Below are positions 24,764-31,997 of a DNA stretch of 64,000 bases, in pieces. This stretch comes from Chryseobacterium paludis (GTDB taxonomy: Bacteria > Bacteroidota > Bacteroidia > Flavobacteriales > Weeksellaceae), in assembly GCF_025403485.1 (NCBI RefSeq), contig NZ_CP099966.1, positions 1,178,001-1,242,000 of the forward strand, written 5' to 3'. The translations under genes and the position numbers were made by a program. Each line of letters opens with the position of its first letter. Position 1 is the first letter of the stretch. The notes beneath the pieces are model-generated. The model was not told where the DNA came from. It saw only the letters and a program-made list of their open reading frames with translations, and did not search any database.

Positions 24764-26047
24764 ATGGACAACGAATTAAAAAAAAGAGACCGGGCTGTCA
24801 ACTGGCATCCGTATACTCAGATGAAAACGGCTGATGATGCTATTCCTATCATCAGGGGAAAAGGAGTATACCTTTATGATAATGAAGGAAAAAAATATAT
24901 TGATGCAGTTTCTTCATGGTGGGTTACCTTACACGGACACTCCAATCCATATATTGCTCAACGTGTATTTAACCAGCTGAATACCTTAGAGCAGGTTATT
25001 TTTGCAGGTTTTACTCATGAACCGGCTATACAGCTTTCGGAAAATTTACTAAACCTGCTTCCTGAAAATCAAGGGAAAGTTTTCTACTCGGATAATGGAT
25101 CAACGGCTGTAGAAGTAGCATTAAAAATGTGTATCCAATATGCTTATAATCAAGAAAAAGCAAAAACGAAAATACTGGCTTTTAAAGATGCTTATCATGG
25201 GGATACTTTCGGTGCCATGTCTGTAAGTGGAAGAAGTGTATGGACGCAGCCTTTTGGAGACATGTTGTTTGAAGTTATCTTTATTGAAACTCCTAATTCT
25301 GAAAATCTCGAAGCATTAAAAGATCAGATTGAACATATCGCTGATGAAGTGGCATGTTTTATCTATGAACCTTTAATACAGGGAGCAGCAGGAATGCTTA
25401 TGCATTCTCCGGAAGACCTGAGTGAATTGATGAAGTTTTGCAGGGCAAAAGAAATTATTATGATTCAGGATGAAGTTTTTACAGGATTCGGAAGAACCGG
25501 AAAGCTGTTTGCGGCAAACCATCTTTCCGAAAAACCTGATATTATGTGTTTTTCAAAAGGATTAACAGGCGGTACCATGCCAATGGGTATAACCACTTGT
25601 TCAGGTGAGATCTTTAGTGCGTTTTTATCTGATGACAAATATAAAACGCTATTTCATGGTCATTCATTTACGGCCAATCCTCTGGCATGTACTGCAGCAT
25701 TAGCCAGTATGGAACTTTTATTACAGGAAAATACGCAATTTGCGATACAGAGAATAAGTAAACAACATACTGATTTTACAAAAATCCTTAGTCAGCACCA
25801 TCTTGTTAAAAATGTACGTCAGACTGGAACCATTTTAGCCTGGGAATTGAGTACAGATCATGAGACTTCTTATTTTAATGAAATAGGAAAGAAGGTGTAT
25901 GATGAGTTTTTATCAAGAGGAATTATTATGCGCCCGCTTGGAAATGTAATGTACCTGGTTCCTCCATATTGTATCACTTCTGAAGAGCTGGATTTCATCT
26001 ATACAAATATCGTAGAAGTCCTTAACCTATTTCTAAAACAGAAATAG
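24764..26047 (+). CDS. bioA: adenosylmethionine-8-amino-7-oxononanoate aminotransferase
   Basis: A 427-residue class III aminotransferase. The BioA N-terminal signature 'NWHPYTQMKTADDAIPIIRG' and 'DAVSSWWVTLHGHSNPYI' are specific to DAPA aminotransferase. The PLP motifs are 'IQDEVFTGFGRTGKLFA' and the Schiff-base lysine in 'MCFSKGLTGGTMPMG'. It converts KAPA to 7,8-diaminopelargonate using SAM as amino donor. Separated from bioB by 143 nt of repeat-like sequence, so it may have some independent control, but it completes bioF-D-B-A in one direction. Confidence 0.95.
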   Translation: MDNELKKRDRAVNWHPYTQMKTADDAIPIIRGKGVYLYDNEGKKYIDAVSSWWVTLHGHSNPYIAQRVFNQLNTLEQVIFAGFTHEPAIQLSENLLNLLPENQGKVFYSDNGSTAVEVALKMCIQYAYNQEKAKTKILAFKDAYHGDTFGAMSVSGRSVWTQPFGDMLFEVIFIETPNSENLEALKDQIEHIADEVACFIYEPLIQGAAGMLMHSPEDLSELMKFCRAKEIIMIQDEVFTGFGRTGKLFAANHLSEKPDIMCFSKGLTGGTMPMGITTCSGEIFSAFLSDDKYKTLFHGHSFTANPLACTAALASMELLLQENTQFAIQRISKQHTDFTKILSQHHLVKNVRQTGTILAWELSTDHETSYFNEIGKKVYDEFLSRGIIMRPLGNVMYLVPPYCITSEELDFIYTNIVEVLNLFLKQK

Positions 26048-26050
26048 TCC

Positions 26051-26133
26051 ATACTCTCGCTGCTGGCATAAACTCAACAGATTAAAAAACACAAAATCCA
26101 AATCTGCTCAATCTGCCCGATCTGCGAGAGTAT
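26051..26133. repeat. imperfect inverted 'CTCGCAGAT' repeat unit after bioA
   Basis: atactctcgc (26051-26060) and gcgagagtat (26124-26133) are exact complements at the ends of an ~83-bp element. The interior holds aatctgc/cagatt half-sites of the same repeat family found at 19.4 kb. The folded RNA could act as a transcription terminator for the biotin operon. Confidence 0.6.
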
Positions 26134-26167
26134 ATTTTTAAACTTATCTTTATTTTTTATTTCCTGT

Positions 26168-26190
26168 AGATCTGCAGATGGCGCAGATCT
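26168..26190. repeat. small palindromic 'AGATCTGC' repeat
   Basis: AGATCTGC (26168-26175) and GCAGATCT (26183-26190) with a 7-nt loop; same sequence family as the 26051 element. Confidence 0.45.
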
Positions 26191-26368
26191 TATCTAAAAT
26201 CACAGAATTGAAATCAATCTATTATTACACTTAAGCAAGGCGAAATCTAATTTAAAAACCTGCTTAATCTGCAAAATACGTGATAACTGTTGATCAATTA
26301 CCCTTTTCTTTGTAACAATATTCATAATTTTGCTTTCTACAGAATTCAATAATTTTAAACGATTGACT

Positions 26369-27295
26369 ATGGAAGATCTTAATTTTGAATCCAATTCATT
26401 ACTTGAATTATATACTCATTTAAACCTGACGGTAAACCTGATTGATGCCACGGAGGGATTTTCTGTTTTTAATTTAAAAGATATTGGTTTTAAACTTCCT
26501 TATCAATCAACTTCCTACCGTCCGAACTTTTTTTCCTTTCTGTTTATAAAAGATGGTTCCGGACATTATACGATCGATGAATATACATTTGAAGTAAAAC
26601 CTCATTCTGTATATTTTACAAACCCCAGCAACTACAGGACTTTTGGATGGGATAAAATTGAAGAGATCTACCTGATCACCTTTGATGAAACCTTTCTGAA
26701 AAAGTATATCAGCAAAGAAATCTTCGATTATTTTCCTTTTTTATTGACTGAAAAGATCAAACCTAAAACCGTTACAGATGAATTCTATGAAAAAGCAGAG
26801 CATATCTATCTTCAGATTCACTCTGAATATATGACCAATTCTTCAGAGAAGTATAAAATTATCGGTCATTTACTTGCTGTTTTATTTTATAGGATAAAAG
26901 AATATTTCTGGCAGGATTACGATCCTATTTATGAAGGTAACAGAAGTTCACAGATTGTAAAATCCTTCAAACAGCTTTTAGAAAAACATTATCGGGACTT
27001 AAGCTCAGATCAGGTAGAAACAGTCTTCAGAGTCCAGGATTATGCCAACGCACAAAATCTACATCCTAACTATCTAAGTTCTGTTATTAAAACCAAAACA
27101 GGAAAACCTATTGCTACATGGATTGCTGAAAAGACAATTTCTGAAGCTAAATCTTTATTAAAAAACTCTAGCATATCCATTAAGGAAATCACATATAAAC
27201 TTGGGTTTTCTGAAACAGCCCACTTCAGCAATTACTTTAAGAAACATACCCATACTACACCAGTTCAATATCGAAAAGAACTGAAAGTAAAGTAA
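26369..27295 (+). CDS. AraC family transcriptional regulator
   Basis: Start taken at 26369 ('MEDLNFESNSLL'). A longer frame from a TTG at 26330 would begin inside a TAATTTTG promoter box (26325-26332) and so is unlikely. The protein is 308 residues: an N-terminal cupin-like sensing domain ('SGHYTIDEYTFEVKPHSVYF') and a C-terminal AraC domain with 'LHPNYLSSVIKTKTGKPIA' (HTH1) and 'ISIKEITYKLGFSETAHFSN' plus 'FKKHTHTTPVQYRK' (HTH2 and signature). This is the layout of Bacteroidota regulators that control nearby dehydrogenase genes; three SDR genes lie just downstream, and a 10-bp palindrome sits before the first. Confidence 0.88.
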   Translation: MEDLNFESNSLLELYTHLNLTVNLIDATEGFSVFNLKDIGFKLPYQSTSYRPNFFSFLFIKDGSGHYTIDEYTFEVKPHSVYFTNPSNYRTFGWDKIEEIYLITFDETFLKKYISKEIFDYFPFLLTEKIKPKTVTDEFYEKAEHIYLQIHSEYMTNSSEKYKIIGHLLAVLFYRIKEYFWQDYDPIYEGNRSSQIVKSFKQLLEKHYRDLSSDQVETVFRVQDYANAQNLHPNYLSSVIKTKTGKPIATWIAEKTISEAKSLLKNSSISIKEITYKLGFSETAHFSNYFKKHTHTTPVQYRKELKVK

Positions 27296-27320
27296 TAATA
27301 CTTTCCAACACATTTGAAAT

Positions 27321-27347
27321 TTGCAAATAATGCTTTATTATTTGCAA
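27321..27347. promoter_or_regulatory. perfect inverted repeat upstream of the first SDR gene
   Basis: TTGCAAATAA (27321-27330) and TTATTTGCAA (27338-27347) are exact complements with a 7-nt centre. The site lies directly upstream of a TACCTTTG -7 box at 27370-27377 and covers the -33 position, as expected for an operator. Confidence 0.5.
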
Positions 27348-27369
27348 CAAATACCACTTGTTCTCAATC

Positions 27370-27377
27370 TACCTTTG
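27370..27377 (+). promoter_or_regulatory. -7 promoter box of the first SDR gene
   Basis: TACCTTTG matches TAnnTTTG and lies 29 nt before the ATG at 27407. The nearest TTG (27342-27344) is 25 nt away, inside the inverted repeat. Confidence 0.45.
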
Positions 27378-27406
27378 TCATGTAAAATTAAAACATCAAA
27401 AAAGAC

Positions 27407-28147
27407 ATGAACAATTTATCAGGAAAAGTAGTATTAGTAACAGGAGCTTCAAAAGGAATAGGAGCTGAAGTTGCCAAAAAACTAGCAGAAGCCAATGCGA
27501 AAGTAATCGTAAACTACGCAGGAAGTAAAACGGAAGCTGAAGCTGTAGTCAGTTATATCAAAGAAAATAATGGTGATGCTATTGCAATACAGGCAGATGT
27601 AAGTAAGACGGAAGACGTAAAATCACTTTTTGATCAGGCTATCGCTCATTATGGTAAAATAGATGTATTGGTAAACAATGCAGGAGTGATGATCACTAAA
27701 ACCATTCTCGAAACTACAGATGAAGAATTTGACCGCCAATTTAATATCAATGTAAAAGGGGTCTTCAATACCCTTCGTGAAGCGGCGACTAAATTAGCAG
27801 ACAAAGGAAGTATCATCAATTTTTCAACATCTGTTAACCGATTGATGTTACCAGGATATGCAACATATGTAGCAACAAAATCTGCGGTAGAACAGCTCAC
27901 AAGAGTTTTCTCAAGAGAGGTCGGAAACAGGGGAATTAATGTTAATTCAGTATCTCCCGGACCTACAGCGACAGCACTTTTCCTTAATGGAAAACCACAG
28001 GATGTGATCGACAGACTTGCTTCATTAAATCCTTTTGGAAGAATTGCAAAAACCGATGATATCGCAAGTGTAGTTGTATTTCTCGCTAGTGATGAAGCCA
28101 AATGGATCAATGCTCAAAATATTGGAGTAAACGGAGGAATGGCTTAA
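27407..28147 (+). CDS. SDR family NAD(P)-dependent oxidoreductase (FabG-like)
   Basis: A 246-residue classical short-chain dehydrogenase: cofactor motif 'LVTGASKGIGAEVAKKL', 'DVLVNNAGVMI' (NNAG), catalytic Ser in 'IINFSTSVNRL', and the YxxxK pair in 'YATYVATKSAVEQL'. The C-terminal 'NIGVNGGMA' closes the fold. 'VNYAG' after beta-2 lacks the acidic residue of NAD-specific enzymes, so NADPH is likely. It would reduce a ketone or aldehyde; the substrate is unknown. First of three SDR genes that face the same way and share the neighbourhood of two AraC regulators. Confidence 0.9.
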   Translation: MNNLSGKVVLVTGASKGIGAEVAKKLAEANAKVIVNYAGSKTEAEAVVSYIKENNGDAIAIQADVSKTEDVKSLFDQAIAHYGKIDVLVNNAGVMITKTILETTDEEFDRQFNINVKGVFNTLREAATKLADKGSIINFSTSVNRLMLPGYATYVATKSAVEQLTRVFSREVGNRGINVNSVSPGPTATALFLNGKPQDVIDRLASLNPFGRIAKTDDIASVVVFLASDEAKWINAQNIGVNGGMA

Positions 28148-28305
28148 ATAATTAAGAGATGAAAGTTAAGAGTTTCGGAATCCGGGTTTAACTAATCTAT
28201 TAATATTTAACTTCTGATTTTTCAATTACTATCTCTTGCTTTTAACCCTCTGCTTTCAATTCTTTATTCTTTATTCTCTCTACTAATTAATATAAAAATA
28301 AAAAA

Positions 28306-29061
28306 ATGAACAATAATTTACACGGCAAAACAGCCTTAATAACTGGCTCTGCCCGAGGATTGGGAAAAGCTATCGCAGAACGATATGCCGCTTTAGGAGC
28401 AAATATCGTTATCAATTATTCTAAAGACAAATCATCAGCAGATGAAGTGGTTTCCAATATTAAAGCGATGAATGTAGGCGTAATTGCAGTACAGGCAGAC
28501 GTAAGCAAAGTAGCTGAAATAGAAAAACTTTTCAATGAAGCTAAAAAAGCTTTTGGAAAAATAGATATTGTTGTTGCTAATGCAGGAATAGAAATGGTAG
28601 AAACTCCTGTAACAGAATTTACTGAAGAGCAGTTTGACCGTTTATTCAGTATCAATACAAAAGGAGCCTATTTTACCATGCAGCAGGCAGCTAAAAGTGT
28701 AGAGAATAATGGCCGTATTATTTATATTGCTTCCAGTACGACAGCTTTTCCTGTTCCCGGGATGGCAGTGTATGGCGGAAGTAAAACAACACCGAGGTAT
28801 ATGGTAGATGTTCTTTCGAAAGAAATTGGACACCGTGGCGTAACCGTTAATTCTATTATCCCTTTTGCAGTAGACCACTCCGGTATTTTTGCTGAAGAAA
28901 ACAGTTATCCCGAATTAAGAAAATCGTTAATAGACAGCTGTCCAATGGGTAGACTGGCTGAAGTAGAAGATGTAGCCAATGCTGCAGAATTCTTTGCCAG
29001 CGAGATGTCCTCATTTGTCAATGGGCAGCATTTATTAGTAAACGGAGGAGCTACTCAGTAG
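28306..29061 (+). CDS. SDR family oxidoreductase
   Basis: A 251-residue classical SDR closely similar to the gene before it, suggesting an old tandem duplication: 'LITGSARGLGKAIAERY', 'IVVANAGIEMV' (NAG variant), catalytic Ser in 'IIYIASSTTAF' and YxxxK in 'MAVYGGSKTTPRYM'. It ends 'LLVNGGATQ'. Its substrate is unknown. A 158-nt gap containing degenerate low-complexity repeats separates it from the previous SDR, so it may have its own promoter. Confidence 0.9.
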   Translation: MNNNLHGKTALITGSARGLGKAIAERYAALGANIVINYSKDKSSADEVVSNIKAMNVGVIAVQADVSKVAEIEKLFNEAKKAFGKIDIVVANAGIEMVETPVTEFTEEQFDRLFSINTKGAYFTMQQAAKSVENNGRIIYIASSTTAFPVPGMAVYGGSKTTPRYMVDVLSKEIGHRGVTVNSIIPFAVDHSGIFAEENSYPELRKSLIDSCPMGRLAEVEDVANAAEFFASEMSSFVNGQHLLVNGGATQ

Positions 29062-29168
29062 TTTTCAAACTTTTTTCAGAGCCCCGTTTCGGCTTGTTTT
29101 TCGCTCATTTCGGTTTATTCAGACTTTGTGAAAGTATAGAAATTTGCAGTGTACTTAAAAACAAAAAA

Positions 29169-30008
29169 ATGAATAAAACCGTATTAATCACCGGAGCATC
29201 ATCAGGTATTGGAAAAGCTGCTGCACACTATTTTGCAAAGAATAACTGGAATGTTATTGCCACTATGCGAAATCCTGAAAAAGAAAAGGAACTGAATCTA
29301 TATGAAAACGTACTGGTTACTGAGCTTGAAGTAACAGAGGAAGATTCCATTCATAGTGCGATCCAGCAAGGAATCGATCAATTTGGAAAAATTGATGCTG
29401 TCATCAACAATGCGGGATATGGGCAACAGGGGATTTTTGAGGCCGTAACTCAAGAAAAGATCAAAGCTCAATTTGATGTTAATGTTTTTGGAGTTATGAA
29501 TGTTACCAGAGCTATTTTACCTCATTTCAGAGCCCATAATTCGGGTACCGTTCTAAATATTACCTCAGGAGCAGGTAGGGTAACAACACCGTTACTTTCT
29601 ATTTATAGTGCTTCAAAATTTGCTGTTGAGGGGTTTTCAGAATCATTGGCATTTGAACTTAATTCTCAAAATATTAAAGTTAAAATTGTAGAACCCGGAT
29701 ATATTGCTACCTCCTTTTATGAAAGAGCCAATGAAGAATTTGCATTCGATCCTACATTGGAAGATTATAAAGATTTCTCTGAAGAAATGGCATCATTTTT
29801 TAAATCATTTGAAGGAGGTGACAATTTATTCTCATCAAATGATGTGGCCAAAGTGATCTATACAGCAATTACAGATGATACCAATCAGCTCCGTTATACT
29901 GCAGGTCCCGATATCGAACCATTATTTGAGATCCGCAACAGCAAACCGGATCAGGAATATGTAGATTATCTTAGAAAAATATTTATGCCTAATGGGTTTA
30001 AAAATTAA
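29169..30008 (+). CDS. SDR family oxidoreductase (oxidoreductase / retinol-dehydrogenase-like)
   Basis: Start taken at 29169 ('MNKTVLITGASSGIGKAAAH'), because the 25 residues encoded upstream precede the first beta strand and are not SDR-like. The 279-residue product is a longer classical SDR: 'TGASSGIG', 'DAVINNAGYGQQG' (NNAG), 'VLNITSGAGRV', and YxxxK in 'SIYSASKFAVEGFSESLAFE'. The 'VEPGYIATSFYERA' and long C-terminal segment are typical of the YdfG/'oxidoreductase' group in Bacteroidota. It ends at a strong hairpin terminator. Substrate unknown. Confidence 0.9.
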   Translation: MNKTVLITGASSGIGKAAAHYFAKNNWNVIATMRNPEKEKELNLYENVLVTELEVTEEDSIHSAIQQGIDQFGKIDAVINNAGYGQQGIFEAVTQEKIKAQFDVNVFGVMNVTRAILPHFRAHNSGTVLNITSGAGRVTTPLLSIYSASKFAVEGFSESLAFELNSQNIKVKIVEPGYIATSFYERANEEFAFDPTLEDYKDFSEEMASFFKSFEGGDNLFSSNDVAKVIYTAITDDTNQLRYTAGPDIEPLFEIRNSKPDQEYVDYLRKIFMPNGFKN

Positions 30009-30020
30009 TATAAGACTTAT

Positions 30021-30055
30021 AAAAGTCTGCAATAAACATATTGCAGACTTTTTAG
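30021..30055 (+). terminator. strong intrinsic terminator after the third SDR gene
   Basis: aaaagtctgcaata (30021-30034) and tattgcagactttt (30039-30052) form a perfect 14-bp stem with a 4-nt loop, followed by T residues. Confidence 0.75.
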
Positions 30056-30073
30056 CTTATTTTCCTACTTTTG
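30041..30073 (+). promoter_or_regulatory. promoter of the AraC gene at 30142
   Basis: TTG at 30041-30043 (within the terminator stem), 22-nt spacer, TACTTTTG at 30066-30073. Both boxes match the flavobacterial consensus. Confidence 0.45.
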
Positions 30074-30141
30074 TAGGTAGAGTCTGCAATGGGAATGAGA
30101 TTAAAATTACATTTTCTTATTATAATTAAAACGCTATCAAA

Positions 30142-31062
30142 ATGATTGATCAGTCTATAAAAAAGAGCAATCTGACTTACTTTGATTCCATTTCAGAATT
30201 GACCAAGGCTTTTGGTATTCCACAACCATTACACCCTTTAATTGTTTTGTTTGATCATGACAAAGTTTCTTCAGAATCAGAAGTGCAACAATTGGTTACA
30301 AATTTTTATATGTTATCTTATAAAAGTAACCTTAAAGGGAAATTAAAATATGGACAGGGACATTATGATTTTGATGAAGGAGGATTAATTTTTGTTGCTC
30401 CCAATCAGGCATTATCAGTGGTCGATGGAAAAGACTTGTGCAAAGGCATGAGTATCTTTTTCCATCCAGATTTCCTACTGTCTTATCCGTTAGGAAAGAC
30501 CATTGCCAAATATGGATTTTTCTCTTATCACATTAATGAAGCCCTTCATTTATCGGAGCGTGAAAAATTAAAAATCATCAGTATTTTTGATGATATAAAG
30601 CAAGAGCTGGATTCATCAATTGATGAGGTAAGTCAGGATCTTATCGTTTCCTATCTGGAGGTACTTCTTAATTACAGCAATAGGTTTTATAAACGTCAAT
30701 TTATTACAAGGAAGCCTGTAAATCATACCATTATCGAAAAATTTGAAGATCTTTTATCAGATTATTTCAATGATGAAATATCTTTAAATAAAGGTTTGCC
30801 AAGTGTGAAATATTTCTCAGATAAACTGAATCTCTCTTCAAACTATCTGGGAGATTTATTAAGAAATAACACAGGTTTAAATACTCAGCAACACATTCAT
30901 TTAAAGCTCATTGACAAGGCTAAAGAAAAATTAACTTCAACTGATCGCAGTATTTCTGAGATTGCTTACGAATTAGGTTTCGAGCATCCGCAGTCTTTCA
31001 ATAAATTATTTAAAGCAAAAACAAAACAGTCTCCGCTACAATACAGGCAGTCTTTGAATTAG
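30142..31062 (+). CDS. AraC family transcriptional regulator
   Basis: A 306-residue regulator with an N-terminal ~190-residue sensing domain ('PQPLHPLIVLFDHDKV', 'GMSIFFHPDFLLSYPLGK') and a C-terminal AraC domain: 'FSDKLNLSSNYLGDLLRNNT' (HTH1) and 'ISEIAYELGFEHPQSFNKLF' plus 'KTKQSPLQYRQ' (HTH2 and signature). This subtype is common in Chryseobacterium-like genomes beside SDR or aldo-keto reductase genes, so it is a good candidate controller of the three SDR genes upstream. A third copy of 'gtctgcaatg' at ~30082 near its promoter resembles the terminator arms and might be a binding site. Confidence 0.88.
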   Translation: MIDQSIKKSNLTYFDSISELTKAFGIPQPLHPLIVLFDHDKVSSESEVQQLVTNFYMLSYKSNLKGKLKYGQGHYDFDEGGLIFVAPNQALSVVDGKDLCKGMSIFFHPDFLLSYPLGKTIAKYGFFSYHINEALHLSEREKLKIISIFDDIKQELDSSIDEVSQDLIVSYLEVLLNYSNRFYKRQFITRKPVNHTIIEKFEDLLSDYFNDEISLNKGLPSVKYFSDKLNLSSNYLGDLLRNNTGLNTQQHIHLKLIDKAKEKLTSTDRSISEIAYELGFEHPQSFNKLFKAKTKQSPLQYRQSLN

Positions 31063-31110
31063 ATATCGGGTGTGGCTCATTTTTTGGATATTCCTTCTAA
31101 ATTAATTTCT

Positions 31111-31818
31111 ATGTTATCCATATTTCTCTTAGAGCTTAACTGGAAAGAATTATTAATGGGACACGAAGAATGGTCATTTATCCTGGAAATCATTCTGCGT
31201 ACAGCCATTATGTTTTTAACAATCATTATTGGACTTCGGATTTTAGGTAAAAGAGGAGTGAAGCAGCTTTCTATCTTCGAACTTGTTGTTATAATTGGTT
31301 TGGGTTCTGCAGCCGGTGATCCTATGTTCAATAAAGATGTTGGAATTATATCTTCCATTATTGTTTTTATAGTTATTATTCTGCTTTACAGCATTGTCAC
31401 TTTCTTAATAGGGAAGTATAAAAAGATTGAACAGATCATCGAAGGGAAATCTATATGTCTGGTTCAGAACGGTCAATTTTCAATTGATAATTTCAAAAAA
31501 GAAAACCTGGGCAGTGATGAATTTTTTGCTGAATTAAGATTAAAAGGAATCTCCCAACTTGGACAGATTGAAATGGCTATAGAAGAAATTTCCGGAGAGA
31601 TCAGTGTATTTTATTTTGAAGATATCAATGTAAAATATGGGCTTCCGATCATGCCCGATTCCCTGGAACAAACAATCAAATATATTGATACAGAAGGGCA
31701 TTATTCCTGTACTTTTTGTGGTCATACAGAAATAAAACACCCAGGAAAGGCTGGAAATTGTTCTGTTTGTAAAAAAGATGAATGGGTATTGGCAAGCAAT
31801 AAAAAAAGAATCACATAA
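31111..31818 (+). CDS. DUF421/YetF-type membrane protein with C-terminal zinc ribbon
   Basis: Start set at the ATG at 31111; the longer frame uses a GTG 13 codons upstream. The product is 235 residues. Three N-terminal TM helices ('IILRTAIMFLTIIIGLRIL', 'LVVIIGLGSAAGDPMF', 'ISSIIVFIVIILLYSIVTF') are followed by the cytoplasmic YetF domain ('IEGKSICLVQNGQFSIDNFK', 'FFAELRLKGISQLGQIEMA'). The last ~40 residues add two CxxC knuckles, 'CTFCGHTEI' and 'CSVCKKDEW', a probable rubredoxin-like zinc ribbon not typical of short DUF421 proteins. The family's biochemical role is unsettled. It precedes ion channel and Mg2+ genes. Confidence 0.82.
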   Translation: MLSIFLLELNWKELLMGHEEWSFILEIILRTAIMFLTIIIGLRILGKRGVKQLSIFELVVIIGLGSAAGDPMFNKDVGIISSIIVFIVIILLYSIVTFLIGKYKKIEQIIEGKSICLVQNGQFSIDNFKKENLGSDEFFAELRLKGISQLGQIEMAIEEISGEISVFYFEDINVKYGLPIMPDSLEQTIKYIDTEGHYSCTFCGHTEIKHPGKAGNCSVCKKDEWVLASNKKRIT

Positions 31819-31997
31819 AAAATCCCTGCTTTTTTCCATATATTTGTTATTCTTATGTACGTCTATTTAAAATCGGCGTAAAAAAGTCACTAATTATTAA
31901 TCCTTTTTTTAACATTAGTTCTATCTTTATATGGTCTTTCTGTATAAAGTAATGGAAGAATACTTATAAAAAACAGTCAAATACCCAATAGCCACCC

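Noticed and set aside
26330..26368. TTG start for the AraC regulator
   Set aside because: Falls inside a TAATTTTG promoter box; ATG at 26369 is preferred.
27649..28110. 153-codon open frame on the minus strand inside the first SDR gene
   Set aside because: Antisense shadow of a clear SDR with all catalytic motifs.
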